NCBI RefSeq assembly: GCF_000826545.1
Contig: NZ_CDME01000002.1
Location: 1,054,001-1,118,000 of the forward strand
Reading direction: 5' to 3'
DNA from: Kibdelosporangium sp. MJ126-NF4
Lineage (GTDB): Bacteria; Actinomycetota; Actinomycetes; Mycobacteriales; Pseudonocardiaceae
Length of the DNA stretch: 64,000 nucleotides
Positions 1 to 9,436 of this stretch are shown piece by piece. The position numbers and the translations under genes were made by a program. The notes beneath the pieces were generated by a model, which was not told the DNA's origin, ran no database searches, and was given only the letters and a program-made list of their open reading frames with translations. Each line of letters begins with the position of its first letter. Positions within the stretch are counted from its first letter, which is position 1.

Positions 1-47
1 CGCGCGCCGGACGCGCGGGTGGACACGCTGTTCCTAGCCTTGCGGGC

Positions 48-929
48 ATGTTGAAGGTGACATCGGTCAGCCGGAGTTTCGGCGACCACCGGGTCCTCGA
101 CGGGATCTCGTTCGACGTCCACCCCGGACGGATGACGGGCTTCCTCGGTGCCAACGGATCCGGCAAGACGACGACCATGCGGATCATCCTGGGGGTGCTC
201 GCCCCGCACGGGGGAACCGTGACCTGGCAGGGGGAGCCGATCACGCAACCGGTCCGGCAGGGATTCGGGTACATGCCGGAGGAACGCGGCCTGTACCCGA
301 AGATGAAGGTGGCCGAGCAGATCATGTGGCTCGGCCAGCTGCACGGACTGTCGTCGCGAAAGGCGAAGGCCAACACCGACAGACTCCTCGACGAACTCGA
401 GCTGACCGCCCGCGCCGAGGACAAACTGGAGGAACTCTCCCTGGGCAACCAACAGCGCGCCCAGGTCGCGGCCGCGCTCGTGCACGATCCGGCGATGCTG
501 ATCCTCGACGAGCCGTTCTCCGGCCTCGACCCGATCGCGGTCGACACCGTGCTGCAGGTGCTGCGCGACCGCGCCGCAGGCGGTGTTCCGGTGCTGTTCT
601 CCAGCCACCAGTTGGCGTTGGTCGAGCGGCTGTGCGACGACCTCGTGATCATCTCCGGCGGCGCGATCACCGCGAGCGGCGGCAGGGAACAACTGCGCGC
701 CCGGTACGGCACCACCCGGTACGAACTCGTCGTGGACACCGACGCGGGCTGGCTGCGTGACCATCCCGGTGTGCGCATGGTCGAAGTGGACGGTCCACGC
801 GCGATGTTCGAAGTGGACAACGAGGACACCGACCAGCTGGTGCTGCGGTCGGCGTTGAACCGTGGCGCGGTGCGTAGTTTCACGCCGGTCGTGCCGTCAC
901 TGGAAGAGATCTTCAAGGAGGCGATCTGA
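48..929 (+). CDS. ABC-2 type exporter, ATP-binding protein
   Basis: ATPase subunit of a two-gene exporter, 293 residues, acting on the inner face of the membrane. The Walker A motif GANGSGKTT lies near residue 34, a signature-like LSLGNQQ near 135 and Walker B LILDEPFSG near 155, followed by the switch His of SSHQLA. The last ~80 residues form the DUF4162-type tail common in NatA-like and drug/sodium exporter ATPases. Its stop codon abuts the ATG of the permease gene, so both are translated as one unit. The start has no good Shine-Dalgarno; a TAGCCT box at 35-40 ends 7 nt upstream, which fits a leaderless transcript (inference). The substrate cannot be read from sequence. Confidence 0.93.
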   Translation: MLKVTSVSRSFGDHRVLDGISFDVHPGRMTGFLGANGSGKTTTMRIILGVLAPHGGTVTWQGEPITQPVRQGFGYMPEERGLYPKMKVAEQIMWLGQLHGLSSRKAKANTDRLLDELELTARAEDKLEELSLGNQQRAQVAAALVHDPAMLILDEPFSGLDPIAVDTVLQVLRDRAAGGVPVLFSSHQLALVERLCDDLVIISGGAITASGGREQLRARYGTTRYELVVDTDAGWLRDHPGVRMVEVDGPRAMFEVDNEDTDQLVLRSALNRGAVRSFTPVVPSLEEIFKEAI

Positions 930-1990
930 TGGCGGCCACCGCGTTCTGGCCTGCGACGAAACTGGTCGCCGAGCGGGAGATCAGGACGTTCGTGCGGCTG
1001 AAGGGATTCTGGATCAGCCTGAGCGTGCTGGTCGCCGGGCTGTTCGCCGCGGCCGTGCTGCCCACGCTGTTCGGCGGGTCCACCCCCAGCGTCGCCGCGG
1101 TCGGCACGGAGGCACGTCAGCTGCTCACCGGCACCGAACTGCAGATCCGCGACGTCCCGGACATCGCCACGGCCGAGCAGCTCGTCCGTTCCGAGGAGGT
1201 GGACGCGGCCGTGGTGCCGGGCCCCAGGGTGATCGCCTTGGACGACCCGCCCACCAGCGTGATCGCCGAGTTGGCGACCGCACCGCCGGTCGACCTGCTC
1301 GCCCCCGCCGCGGTGAGCAAGGGCGTGAAGATACTCGTCATCCAGTTGTTCGCGGTGATCTTCCTGGTGTTCGGCATGGGCGGCGCGGCGATCGCACAAT
1401 CCACAGTGACCGAGAAACAGACCAGGATTGTGGAGATCCTCGTGGCCACCGTGCCCGTGCGGGCGCTGCTGGCAGGCAAAATCCTCGGGCACTGGGTGCT
1501 GACCGTCGGCCAGTTGCTGGTCCTGGCGGTCGCCGCGCCGATCGCGCTGAGCGTGGGCGGACATTCCGCGCTACTGGAGATGGTTGCCCCCGCTCTGGGG
1601 TGGTACGTGCCGTTCCTGTGCGTCGGGTTCGTGTTGATCGCCTCGTTGTGGGCGGTGGCAGGCGCGCTGGTCAGTCGCCAGGAGGACCTGAGCGCCAGCA
1701 TGGGACCGGTGATGCTGCTGGTGATGGGCCCGTACTTCGGTGTGGTGTTCGCCTCCGACAACAACACCGCGATGACCGTGTTGTCCTACTTCCCGTTCTC
1801 GTCGGCGGTCGCGATGCCGGTGCGGCTGTTCACCGGAGACGCGCAGGCGTGGGAAGCGGTGCTGTCACTGGGTGTGTTGGGTGCGACGGTGGTGGCGATC
1901 GTGCTGTTGGCCAGCCGCCTCTACGCGGGTTCGTTGTTGCAGACCGGCGGCAAGGTCGCGTTGCGCAAGGCATGGGCACAGGCGGACTAG
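929..1990 (+). CDS. ABC-2 type exporter, permease (NatB-like)
   Basis: Membrane partner of the preceding ATPase, 353 residues. One hydrophobic helix lies near residues 25-50, followed by an extracytoplasmic region of ~120 residues and then about five hydrophobic helices up to the C-terminus. This is the topology of ABC-2 permeases of the NatB/YhaP type, whose central loop faces outside. Its ATG shares a base with the ATPase stop, so translation is coupled. Export of sodium, peptide or drug is known for the family; the real substrate is unknown here. Confidence 0.9.
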   Translation: MAATAFWPATKLVAEREIRTFVRLKGFWISLSVLVAGLFAAAVLPTLFGGSTPSVAAVGTEARQLLTGTELQIRDVPDIATAEQLVRSEEVDAAVVPGPRVIALDDPPTSVIAELATAPPVDLLAPAAVSKGVKILVIQLFAVIFLVFGMGGAAIAQSTVTEKQTRIVEILVATVPVRALLAGKILGHWVLTVGQLLVLAVAAPIALSVGGHSALLEMVAPALGWYVPFLCVGFVLIASLWAVAGALVSRQEDLSASMGPVMLLVMGPYFGVVFASDNNTAMTVLSYFPFSSAVAMPVRLFTGDAQAWEAVLSLGVLGATVVAIVLLASRLYAGSLLQTGGKVALRKAWAQAD

Positions 1991-2081
1991 CCAAGTGCGG
2001 CGACGCGCTCCAACGCGATACTGTCGTCGACCGAGCCGTGGGCGGCGCTGATGGTTCGGGATGCGGCGAGGGGGAGTGAGT

Positions 2082-5000
2082 GTGTCGTTCGACGAATCGT
2101 TACGGCAGCTACTGCGACGTGTCGACACTTACTGGCGCACCGGCGATGCCACCGGCATCCTGAACGACTCGGCAACAGCGGACGCGGTCGCCGTGCTGCG
2201 GGCAGCGCAGGGCGACGAGGCCAGACTGGCGTCGGCGCACCATGCCGTGGGATGGCTGTATTTCGGTCGTTCCACCGCGCAGGTGCCGCCTGCCCATCTG
2301 GTGGAGTTGGCACGAGCCATCGTTCTGCTCGAACCGCTCGCCGACGAACCCGACGCGATACCCGAACCACTGCGCACGGTGCTCGGGCCGGACGCGGATC
2401 CCGAGCACCAGTTCAGCCTGGCGGGCCAGTTGTTGCAGGAGTTCGGGACTACCGACCCGTACGCCTTGGACGCCGCTGTCGGCCTGCAAACCGCCGCACT
2501 CACCACCATGCCCGCCGACCACCCCGACCGGATGAAACTGTTGGCCAATCTCGCGCTTGCCCACTTCTGGCGGTTCGAGAGCATCGGCGAACTCGCTGAT
2601 GTCGATCAGGCCGTCACCGTGTTCCACCAGGCACTCGCCGCCGCGCCCAGTGGTTTCCCCGAACGAGTGCGACTGCTGTCCGGGCTGGGCTCCGCCTACG
2701 CTCGGCGGTTTGAGAGCACGAGGGTGCTGGACGACGCCGACCGGGCGATCGACCTGTTCGAGCAGGTACTGGGTGCCATCCCCACCGGCCACCCCGAGCA
2801 GGCCGAATACCTGGCCAAGATCGGCGTTGCCCGGCTGCAGCGCTTCAAGCACGCCGGACAGGCAGCGGACCTGGAGCAGGCCATCGAACTGTGGCACCGC
2901 GTCGTGGCCGCCACTCCCAGCGACGACCCGCGGCGGGCGTCACGCCTGGCCTGGTCGGCCACGGCCCATGGCATGCGGTATCAGCAGCAGGGAGCAGCTG
3001 AGGACCTGGACCACACCGTGGACCTGTACCGGCAGGCCTTGGCCAGCGCGCCCGACGACCCCGGTCGGCCGCAGTGGCTGTCCGATCTGGGATTCGCTCT
3101 GCTGCAGCGGTTCCAACGTGGGGGTGTGGCAACCGACCTCGACCACGGCATCGACGCGTTCCACCAAGCGCTGGCGACCATGGCCGTGGTTGACCCGGTC
3201 CGGTTGACTGTGCTGTCCGACCTCGCTTCCGCCCACGCGTTGCGGTTCCGCCGCACCGGCGAGCAGGCGGACATCGACGCGGCGACCGAACTGGGCGAGC
3301 AGGCCATGGCCGTGACCCCGCCCGGCCACCCGAACCGCGTCAGCGTGCTGTCCAACCTCGTTGTCATCCACACGTCGAGGTTCGACCACACAGGAGTGCT
3401 CGCCGACCTCGATCGGGCCATCACTCTGGGCCACGAGGCGCTGTCCCCCGAGGACCATCCGGACCGAGTGCTGTCGTTGGTACGGCTGGGTACTGCCCAC
3501 CGTCAGCGTTTCGAGCATGCGGGGCTCGTGACCGACCTGGACGAAGCCATCGCACTGGGCCAGCAGGCAGTGGCCGCGGCCGCCGCCGATCACCCGCTTC
3601 GAGCGCAACTGCTGTCCGACCTCGCTCGCAACCACGGTCTGCGGTTCGAGCGCACCGGCACACCCGCTGACCTGGACACGGCCATCACACTGCACGAGCA
3701 AGAGTTGTCGTTGATACCAGCGGGCGAACCCGCCGTGGCGGACTGCCTGTCCAACACCGGTGCCATGTACTTGCGGCGGTTCATGCGCACCGGAGTCGTG
3801 GCCGACCTCGACCGCTCCATCGACCTGTGCGAACAGGCCCGAAACGCGGCCGAGGGAGCCGATCGAGCGGTGATCCTGGCCAACCTCGGCGGCAGCTACC
3901 TGGCGCGGTACCAGCACACCGGAGCACCCGCGGACCTGGACAGGACCATCGAGTTGTGCGGGCAGGCCGCGGACATCGATCCCGCGGGCGCGACCTTGCC
4001 CCTGACGAACCTCAGCCTCGCGCACGTCCTGCGGTTCGAACGCACTGGTGTGCTCGCGGACGTGGACCGGGCCGTCGAAGTGGCCGAGCAGGCCCGCCGC
4101 GTCATGCCCGACGGCTACCCCGACCAGGCCCGGCCCCTGACCAACATGGGCTTCGCGTACCGGGCACGGTTCGAACGGACCGGGGTGGCCGCGGATCTGG
4201 ACCGAGGCATCGAACTGGGCGAGCACATCCTGACGTTGGCCGCCAGCCCGGTCGACCGTGCGAAAGCCATGTCGGACCTCGGTATCGCCTACATCCGGCG
4301 ATTCGAGCGGACGGACGCGCTCGCGGACGTCGACCGGGCTGTCGAGTTGGGCGAGCAGGCCCAGCGCGCGATGCCGCCCGATTTCGCCGACAGGTTCCGG
4401 AGTGTGTCCAACCTGGGACTGGCCTACCTGCGGCGGTTCGGCCACAGTGAGCTGCCAACGGACCTGGATCGGGCCATCGACTCGTTCGAACAAGCCGTGT
4501 CCGGTGCCCCCGAGGACAACCCGCACCGCAGCGGATACCTGTCCAACCTCAGTAGCGCCTATCTGCTCCGGGCCACCTACTTCGACCGGGCCGTCGACCT
4601 GGAGACGCTGGCGGAACTGGTGTCGCACACAGCGACGGCGAACACGGCGCCAGCGGCGCATCAGGTCGGCGCGACAAGCATGGTGGGGCGACTGGCGTAC
4701 GCGATGAACGAGTACGCCACCGCGGTGAGACTGTTCGACGCCGCTGTGGCGATGCTGCCGCTGGTCGCTCCACGCGAAAGTGGCTGGGCCGACCAGGAAC
4801 ACAGCCTCGGTGCGTACACCGAACTCGTCGGGGACGCGGTAGCCGCCCATTGTGCGCACGGCGACGTCACCGGAGCGGTGGAGGCAGCCGAGCTGAGCCG
4901 GGGGATCCTGCTCGCCGCCCAACTGGACTCCCGCACCGAGCTCACTGAACTCGACCAGGCGCATCCCGCACTGGCAGCCAGGTTCCGGCATGTCCGTGAC

Positions 5001-6182
5001 CGCCTCAACCTCCCGGCCGGCAGTGCTGTCCGCGAGATCGAGGAACGCAGGCGACTGTGGCGCGAGCAGGACGACCTGCTGGCACAGATCCGCCAGCAGG
5101 CCGGGTTCGCCCGGTTCCTGCGGCCGCCACGCCTGGAAGACCTGCGGCCAGCCGCCGATGGCGGCGCTGTCGTCCTGGTCAACGCCGGTTCCCACCGCAG
5201 CGACGCGATCATCGTCAGCGGCGACACCGGCCCGGTGCACGTCCCGTTGCCCGGCCTGCGTTCTGGCGACGTGCAGGCTCAGGCGCGGCAACTGTTGGAA
5301 GCCACCCACGACAGCACCGCTGTGTCCGGTGCCCTGCGCCGCCGACGCGTGTTGCCCGCCGTGCTCGGATGGTTGTGGGACACCATCGTCGAGCCCGTTG
5401 CCGACGCCCTGCACAGTCAGGACACCGGTGACGACCCGCTGCCGCGAGTGTGGTGGCTGCCGGTGGGCCTGCTCGGCCTGTTCCCGCTGCACGCGGCGGG
5501 CCACCCCGGCCAGGCCAGTGCGTTGGATCGAGTCGTGTCGTCGTACACACCGTCGTTGCGGGCACTGGCACACAGCCGCACCCGGCCGCCGTCGGCTGTC
5601 CGTCGGCAGCTCACCGTCGCCCTCACCCGCACGCCCGGCCTGCCTGATCTGCCGGGCACCGCCGCCGAGGCCGCCATCCTGCACGCCGACCAATCCGACG
5701 CGCGACTCCTGACCGACCAGGACGCGACGACCGCCCGGGTCGGGGCCGCGCTGCCAACGGCGACGTGGGCGCACTTCGCGTGTCACGCCAATGTCGACGC
5801 CACCACGTCGTCCCAGAGCGGGCTGCACCTGCACGACGGCACACTGCTGCTGTCCGACATCAGCCGACTCCACCTCGCCGACGCCGAACTGGCCTACCTG
5901 TCCGCCTGTTCCACCGCGCACCCGGGACTGCGCACCCCCAACGAGGTCCTCCACCTCGCCTCCGCCTTCCAGCTGGCCGGATACCGGCACGTGATAGCCA
6001 GCCTGTGGCCGCTCAACGACGACATCGCCGCCACCGCGGCAGCGGCGTTCTACGAACGCCTGCCCAGTGGCTCCACCGCCGACCGCGCCGCCGTCGCGCT
6101 GCACGAAGTCGCGAACGAGTTGCGTGCCCAACACCCCGAGCGGCCCGATCTGTGGGCGGCCCTCGTTCACAGCGGCGCGTAG
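2082..6182 (+). CDS. TPR-repeat CHAT-domain (caspase-like) protein
   Basis: Large cytoplasmic protein, about 1,366 residues from the preferred GTG at 2082, which sits 7 nt after GAGGGGG (an in-frame ATG at 2061 is upstream of that site). Residues ~170-860 hold at least fifteen regular repeats of about 45 residues with the core ADLDRAIxLxEQA, i.e. TPR-like helical pairs. The C-terminal ~300 residues are a CHAT domain with the His-Cys dyad visible: His in FACHA (about 1235) and Cys in LSACSTA (about 1276). CHAT domains are clan CD proteases related to caspases and separase; TPR arrays usually sense or bind partners. The next gene encodes a NACHT NTPase on the same strand. A role in signalling, defence or programmed death is inference. 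Confidence 0.88.
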   Translation: MSFDESLRQLLRRVDTYWRTGDATGILNDSATADAVAVLRAAQGDEARLASAHHAVGWLYFGRSTAQVPPAHLVELARAIVLLEPLADEPDAIPEPLRTVLGPDADPEHQFSLAGQLLQEFGTTDPYALDAAVGLQTAALTTMPADHPDRMKLLANLALAHFWRFESIGELADVDQAVTVFHQALAAAPSGFPERVRLLSGLGSAYARRFESTRVLDDADRAIDLFEQVLGAIPTGHPEQAEYLAKIGVARLQRFKHAGQAADLEQAIELWHRVVAATPSDDPRRASRLAWSATAHGMRYQQQGAAEDLDHTVDLYRQALASAPDDPGRPQWLSDLGFALLQRFQRGGVATDLDHGIDAFHQALATMAVVDPVRLTVLSDLASAHALRFRRTGEQADIDAATELGEQAMAVTPPGHPNRVSVLSNLVVIHTSRFDHTGVLADLDRAITLGHEALSPEDHPDRVLSLVRLGTAHRQRFEHAGLVTDLDEAIALGQQAVAAAAADHPLRAQLLSDLARNHGLRFERTGTPADLDTAITLHEQELSLIPAGEPAVADCLSNTGAMYLRRFMRTGVVADLDRSIDLCEQARNAAEGADRAVILANLGGSYLARYQHTGAPADLDRTIELCGQAADIDPAGATLPLTNLSLAHVLRFERTGVLADVDRAVEVAEQARRVMPDGYPDQARPLTNMGFAYRARFERTGVAADLDRGIELGEHILTLAASPVDRAKAMSDLGIAYIRRFERTDALADVDRAVELGEQAQRAMPPDFADRFRSVSNLGLAYLRRFGHSELPTDLDRAIDSFEQAVSGAPEDNPHRSGYLSNLSSAYLLRATYFDRAVDLETLAELVSHTATANTAPAAHQVGATSMVGRLAYAMNEYATAVRLFDAAVAMLPLVAPRESGWADQEHSLGAYTELVGDAVAAHCAHGDVTGAVEAAELSRGILLAAQLDSRTELTELDQAHPALAARFRHVRDRLNLPAGSAVREIEERRRLWREQDDLLAQIRQQAGFARFLRPPRLEDLRPAADGGAVVLVNAGSHRSDAIIVSGDTGPVHVPLPGLRSGDVQAQARQLLEATHDSTAVSGALRRRRVLPAVLGWLWDTIVEPVADALHSQDTGDDPLPRVWWLPVGLLGLFPLHAAGHPGQASALDRVVSSYTPSLRALAHSRTRPPSAVRRQLTVALTRTPGLPDLPGTAAEAAILHADQSDARLLTDQDATTARVGAALPTATWAHFACHANVDATTSSQSGLHLHDGTLLLSDISRLHLADAELAYLSACSTAHPGLRTPNEVLHLASAFQLAGYRHVIASLWPLNDDIAATAAAAFYERLPSGSTADRAAVALHEVANELRAQHPERPDLWAALVHSGA

Positions 6183-6282
6183 CACGTTCCTACGGACGCG
6201 AATATCCGGTTATCAACTCGGTACAGATCAAAACGTCACGGCACGAGGTGCACCGCGATAGACCTGGCATAGCGAAAAGCGC

Positions 6283-9200
6283 ATGAAGGGGCTGCCGAGG
6301 ATGCGTTTGGGTGCGCTCGCGCGGGTCGGTGTTTTCGTTCTCGGCAGCGTCCCCGCGGTGATCACATTCATCGCCGGACACGTGACAACCGGTCTCGTTC
6401 TTTTTGTCGCGGGAGAGCTGGTCGCCGCCCTGGCCGCGTTGACCGGCAGTGTGCTCAACGAGCTCAGCACACGGTGGCGGAGCCGAATCACCGACATGCT
6501 CGACCAACGACTGCTGACGCTGGTGTTCCGTTCGGGGAAGAGGTATCACAGCTACGTACAGGATTCCCTGCGCAAGATCGAGGAACAGGGACCGGCGACC
6601 ACCGCCTATTACCGTCCCGATCTGGACGAGATATTCGTCAACGTCGCACTGGTCCCCAAGGAACCGCACAAGGCACAGCGCGGCCTGCTGGCCGTCGCGG
6701 CAGCCGAGAACTACCGGGAATCACCGCGGAAGCGCTCCATCGAGGATTTCATCGACCAGCCGGATCCGCAGGTACTGGCCATCCTCGGCGCGCCGGGCAG
6801 CGGCAAGACCACGCTGCTGCGCCGCACCGGGCAGCTGGTCAGCCGCCAGCGCCGCAAGCGACGCCGCAAGGTCCCCATCCTGCTGTTGCTGCGCGACCAG
6901 GCCGAACAGATCCAACGCAACCCGAACGTCACCATCCCCGAACTGCTCGGGCCGGTACTGGAGAAAATCGAGGTACAGCAGGGCTGGGTGGACCGGCGAC
7001 TGCGCGCCGGAACCTGCGTCGTACTGCTCGACGGCCTCGACGAGATCGGCAGGACCCGCAACCGGCAAATGGTCTCCGACTGGATCAACACCCAGGTCAG
7101 CACCTACCACCGCAACGATTTCATCGTCACCTCGCGGCCACGCGGATACATCAGCGCCCCCATCAACGTGGCCACCGTCCTCACCGTCAAGAACTTCAGC
7201 CACGCACAGGCGGAAAAGTTCGTCCGCCGCTGGTACCTGGCGATCGAGCGGTTCGGGCAGGGCGACGAGAAGGGCCACACCGCGGAATATCGGGCGACCC
7301 AGTCAGCGAACGACCTGATCGAGCGGCTGAACGCGAATCCCGCGCTGTACGACCTGGTCGTCAATCCCTTGCTGCTCGCGATGCTCGTGAATGTGCATTT
7401 CTCCCGCGGCGCGCTGCCCGGCAGCCGCGCCGAACTCTACAAGGAGATCTGCCAGGTGATGTTGTGGCGCCGTCAGGTGGCCAAGAACATGGCGATCGAT
7501 CTGCGCGGTCAACGCAAGGAAGCCGTGCTGAGCCACGTCGGCTACTACATGATGAACAAGGAGATCCGCGACCTGGACCGGGACACGTTGCTCGACCAGA
7601 TCGAGATCGGGCTACAGCGGTTCGCCAGGGACGTGCGAGGCCAGGACTTCCTCGACGACGTCGGGTCCAACGGGCTGTTGGTGGAACGGGAGAACGGCGT
7701 CTTCGCCTTCGCGCACCTGACTTTCCAGGAATACCTGGCGGCGGCGTACGTGCGTAACAACAACCTCGTCGGCACACTGGTCCAGAAAGTCGACCACGCC
7801 TGGTGGCGGGAGACGATCCTGCTGTACGCCGCCGAGTACAAGGCCGACGAGATCGTCGAGGCCTGTCTGGCCCACGACACCGTGACCACGTTGTCGCTGG
7901 CCATCGAATGCGTCGACCAGGACAGCGACATCGCGCCCCAACTGCGTGAGCGCGTCGAACTGTTGCTCCACTCGATAGCCACACCGGAACTCGCGCCCGA
8001 ACGGTGGCGGTTGCGCGCCGGGGTGGCGGTGAACCGGTACCTGCGGGACGTCCTGCGAACCCGCAACGGGTCACGGGTCTGCGCCAACCCGATCAGCTCG
8101 GAGATCTACCAACTGTTCGAACAGGACACCGGCTACCCGCAACCCGACGCGCTGTACGGCAGGGGAGTGACGGCGAAACACGCGGTCGTCGGTGTCCGCG
8201 GCCGGGACGCGTTGGCGTTCGCCAACTGGGTCAACGACATGCTCGGCAACCAGACGTCCTATCAGCTCGTCACCGTCGACCAGATCCGCGACGTCAGCGT
8301 GCAGAACGCGCTACGCAAGCGTGGTGAGACCGTGAGCGTGTGGGCCAGGAACGACGACGCTCCCGGGCAGCCCACGCTCTGGGTGCCGCCACTGCTGCGC
8401 CATCCCCACCTGGTCACCGCCGAGACGGTGGCCACCGCGGTCGGTGCCGACATCCGCGGCTGTGGTCCGACGCTGATCCGGCTGTTGCTGCTGCAGGCGT
8501 TGATGGAGGCCCGGCTGCTCGCCCGTGACCTCGACACCGAGTTCTCCCGGGCCCGGCTGTACGCGGGCAGCCGCAAACGGCGGGTCGACGTCGACCACAT
8601 TCTGGCCAACGCACGCCAGAAGGTCACCGAGCGGACGATGAACTACTACGAATCGCTCAGCACGAGCCACAAGACCGCCGTGTTGTTCGGTCTCGGTGAC
8701 GCGCTCAGCGAGGTACTCGGCGTGCTGCAGGCCGTCGCGGTGTCGCCCGCCGCGGTGCGTGCCTCGGCACTGGACAACGCGGACCGCATCACCGCCGATC
8801 TGATCAGCGGCCTGGAGCCGTACCTGGCCTACACGTTCGCGGTGTCCGGCGACCTCGCCGACCACGAGACCGCCGACCATGTCATGGGACGGGCACTGTC
8901 GACGGTCTTCACGAAAGTCATGGACAGCGCGATGACCGGCTCGTCGTGGAGCTCGGTCTTCATCGAGCACTTCGTCGAGACCACCTACGTCGACCACGAC
9001 GTCGAAGTGGCACCGGACTCCCTGGTGGAGGTGACGGCGCAGGCCAGGGCGGCGGTGGTCGCCCTGCGCCACGACACCGGGTACGACGAGGACGACGACG
9101 TGGAAACCGGGCTGACGCCCTCGACATGGGCGCAGAAGGCCGTGCTGGCCATCGAGCGGGTCGCCGTACCGGCCTTCCAGCGCGAACAACCACTGTCGAG

Positions 9201-9378
9201 TGAACTGGCCACAGCGGTCCGGCTCGCCGCGCTGTGCCTCACGGCCGAGCAGTTCCCGCCGAAGGAAACGGACATCCGGCCGCTGCTGCACCGCATCGCG
9301 GCCGGAATCACGTTGCTGGAGCAGCGTGCCGCGGGCAAGAGCCAGCCCAGTGAGGCGATCATCCTCGCACCCGGCTGA
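6283..9378 (+). CDS. Membrane-anchored NACHT-domain NTPase (STAND protein)
   Basis: Protein of 1,031 residues. Two hydrophobic segments lie near residues 10-32 and 36-56. A linker leads to a NACHT module with Walker A GAPGSGKTT starting at residue 169 and Walker B/sensor DGLDEIG from residue 250, then the winged-helix region ending near FAHLTFQEYLAA (about 485). The remaining ~540 residues are largely helical and match no repeat family I recognise. NACHT proteins are signal-transduction ATPases that oligomerise on ligand binding, and several bacterial ones are antiphage. It lies 100 bp after the CHAT protein gene. The start may instead be the ATG at 6301, which has AAGGGG upstream. Confidence 0.9.
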   Translation: MKGLPRMRLGALARVGVFVLGSVPAVITFIAGHVTTGLVLFVAGELVAALAALTGSVLNELSTRWRSRITDMLDQRLLTLVFRSGKRYHSYVQDSLRKIEEQGPATTAYYRPDLDEIFVNVALVPKEPHKAQRGLLAVAAAENYRESPRKRSIEDFIDQPDPQVLAILGAPGSGKTTLLRRTGQLVSRQRRKRRRKVPILLLLRDQAEQIQRNPNVTIPELLGPVLEKIEVQQGWVDRRLRAGTCVVLLDGLDEIGRTRNRQMVSDWINTQVSTYHRNDFIVTSRPRGYISAPINVATVLTVKNFSHAQAEKFVRRWYLAIERFGQGDEKGHTAEYRATQSANDLIERLNANPALYDLVVNPLLLAMLVNVHFSRGALPGSRAELYKEICQVMLWRRQVAKNMAIDLRGQRKEAVLSHVGYYMMNKEIRDLDRDTLLDQIEIGLQRFARDVRGQDFLDDVGSNGLLVERENGVFAFAHLTFQEYLAAAYVRNNNLVGTLVQKVDHAWWRETILLYAAEYKADEIVEACLAHDTVTTLSLAIECVDQDSDIAPQLRERVELLLHSIATPELAPERWRLRAGVAVNRYLRDVLRTRNGSRVCANPISSEIYQLFEQDTGYPQPDALYGRGVTAKHAVVGVRGRDALAFANWVNDMLGNQTSYQLVTVDQIRDVSVQNALRKRGETVSVWARNDDAPGQPTLWVPPLLRHPHLVTAETVATAVGADIRGCGPTLIRLLLLQALMEARLLARDLDTEFSRARLYAGSRKRRVDVDHILANARQKVTERTMNYYESLSTSHKTAVLFGLGDALSEVLGVLQAVAVSPAAVRASALDNADRITADLISGLEPYLAYTFAVSGDLADHETADHVMGRALSTVFTKVMDSAMTGSSWSSVFIEHFVETTYVDHDVEVAPDSLVEVTAQARAAVVALRHDTGYDEDDDVETGLTPSTWAQKAVLAIERVAVPAFQREQPLSSELATAVRLAALCLTAEQFPPKETDIRPLLHRIAAGITLLEQRAAGKSQPSEAIILAPG

Positions 9379-9436
9379 ACCGGGCCGGGGTCCAGAAGAT
9401 GGGACACCGGTTGCGCTGGGACAATAGGCTGCGAGG

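Noticed and set aside
2940..6185. Long open frame antisense to the CHAT gene
   Set aside because: Composition-driven shadow: no ribosome site, low-complexity Gly/Val/Arg-rich product, while the sense strand has clear domains.
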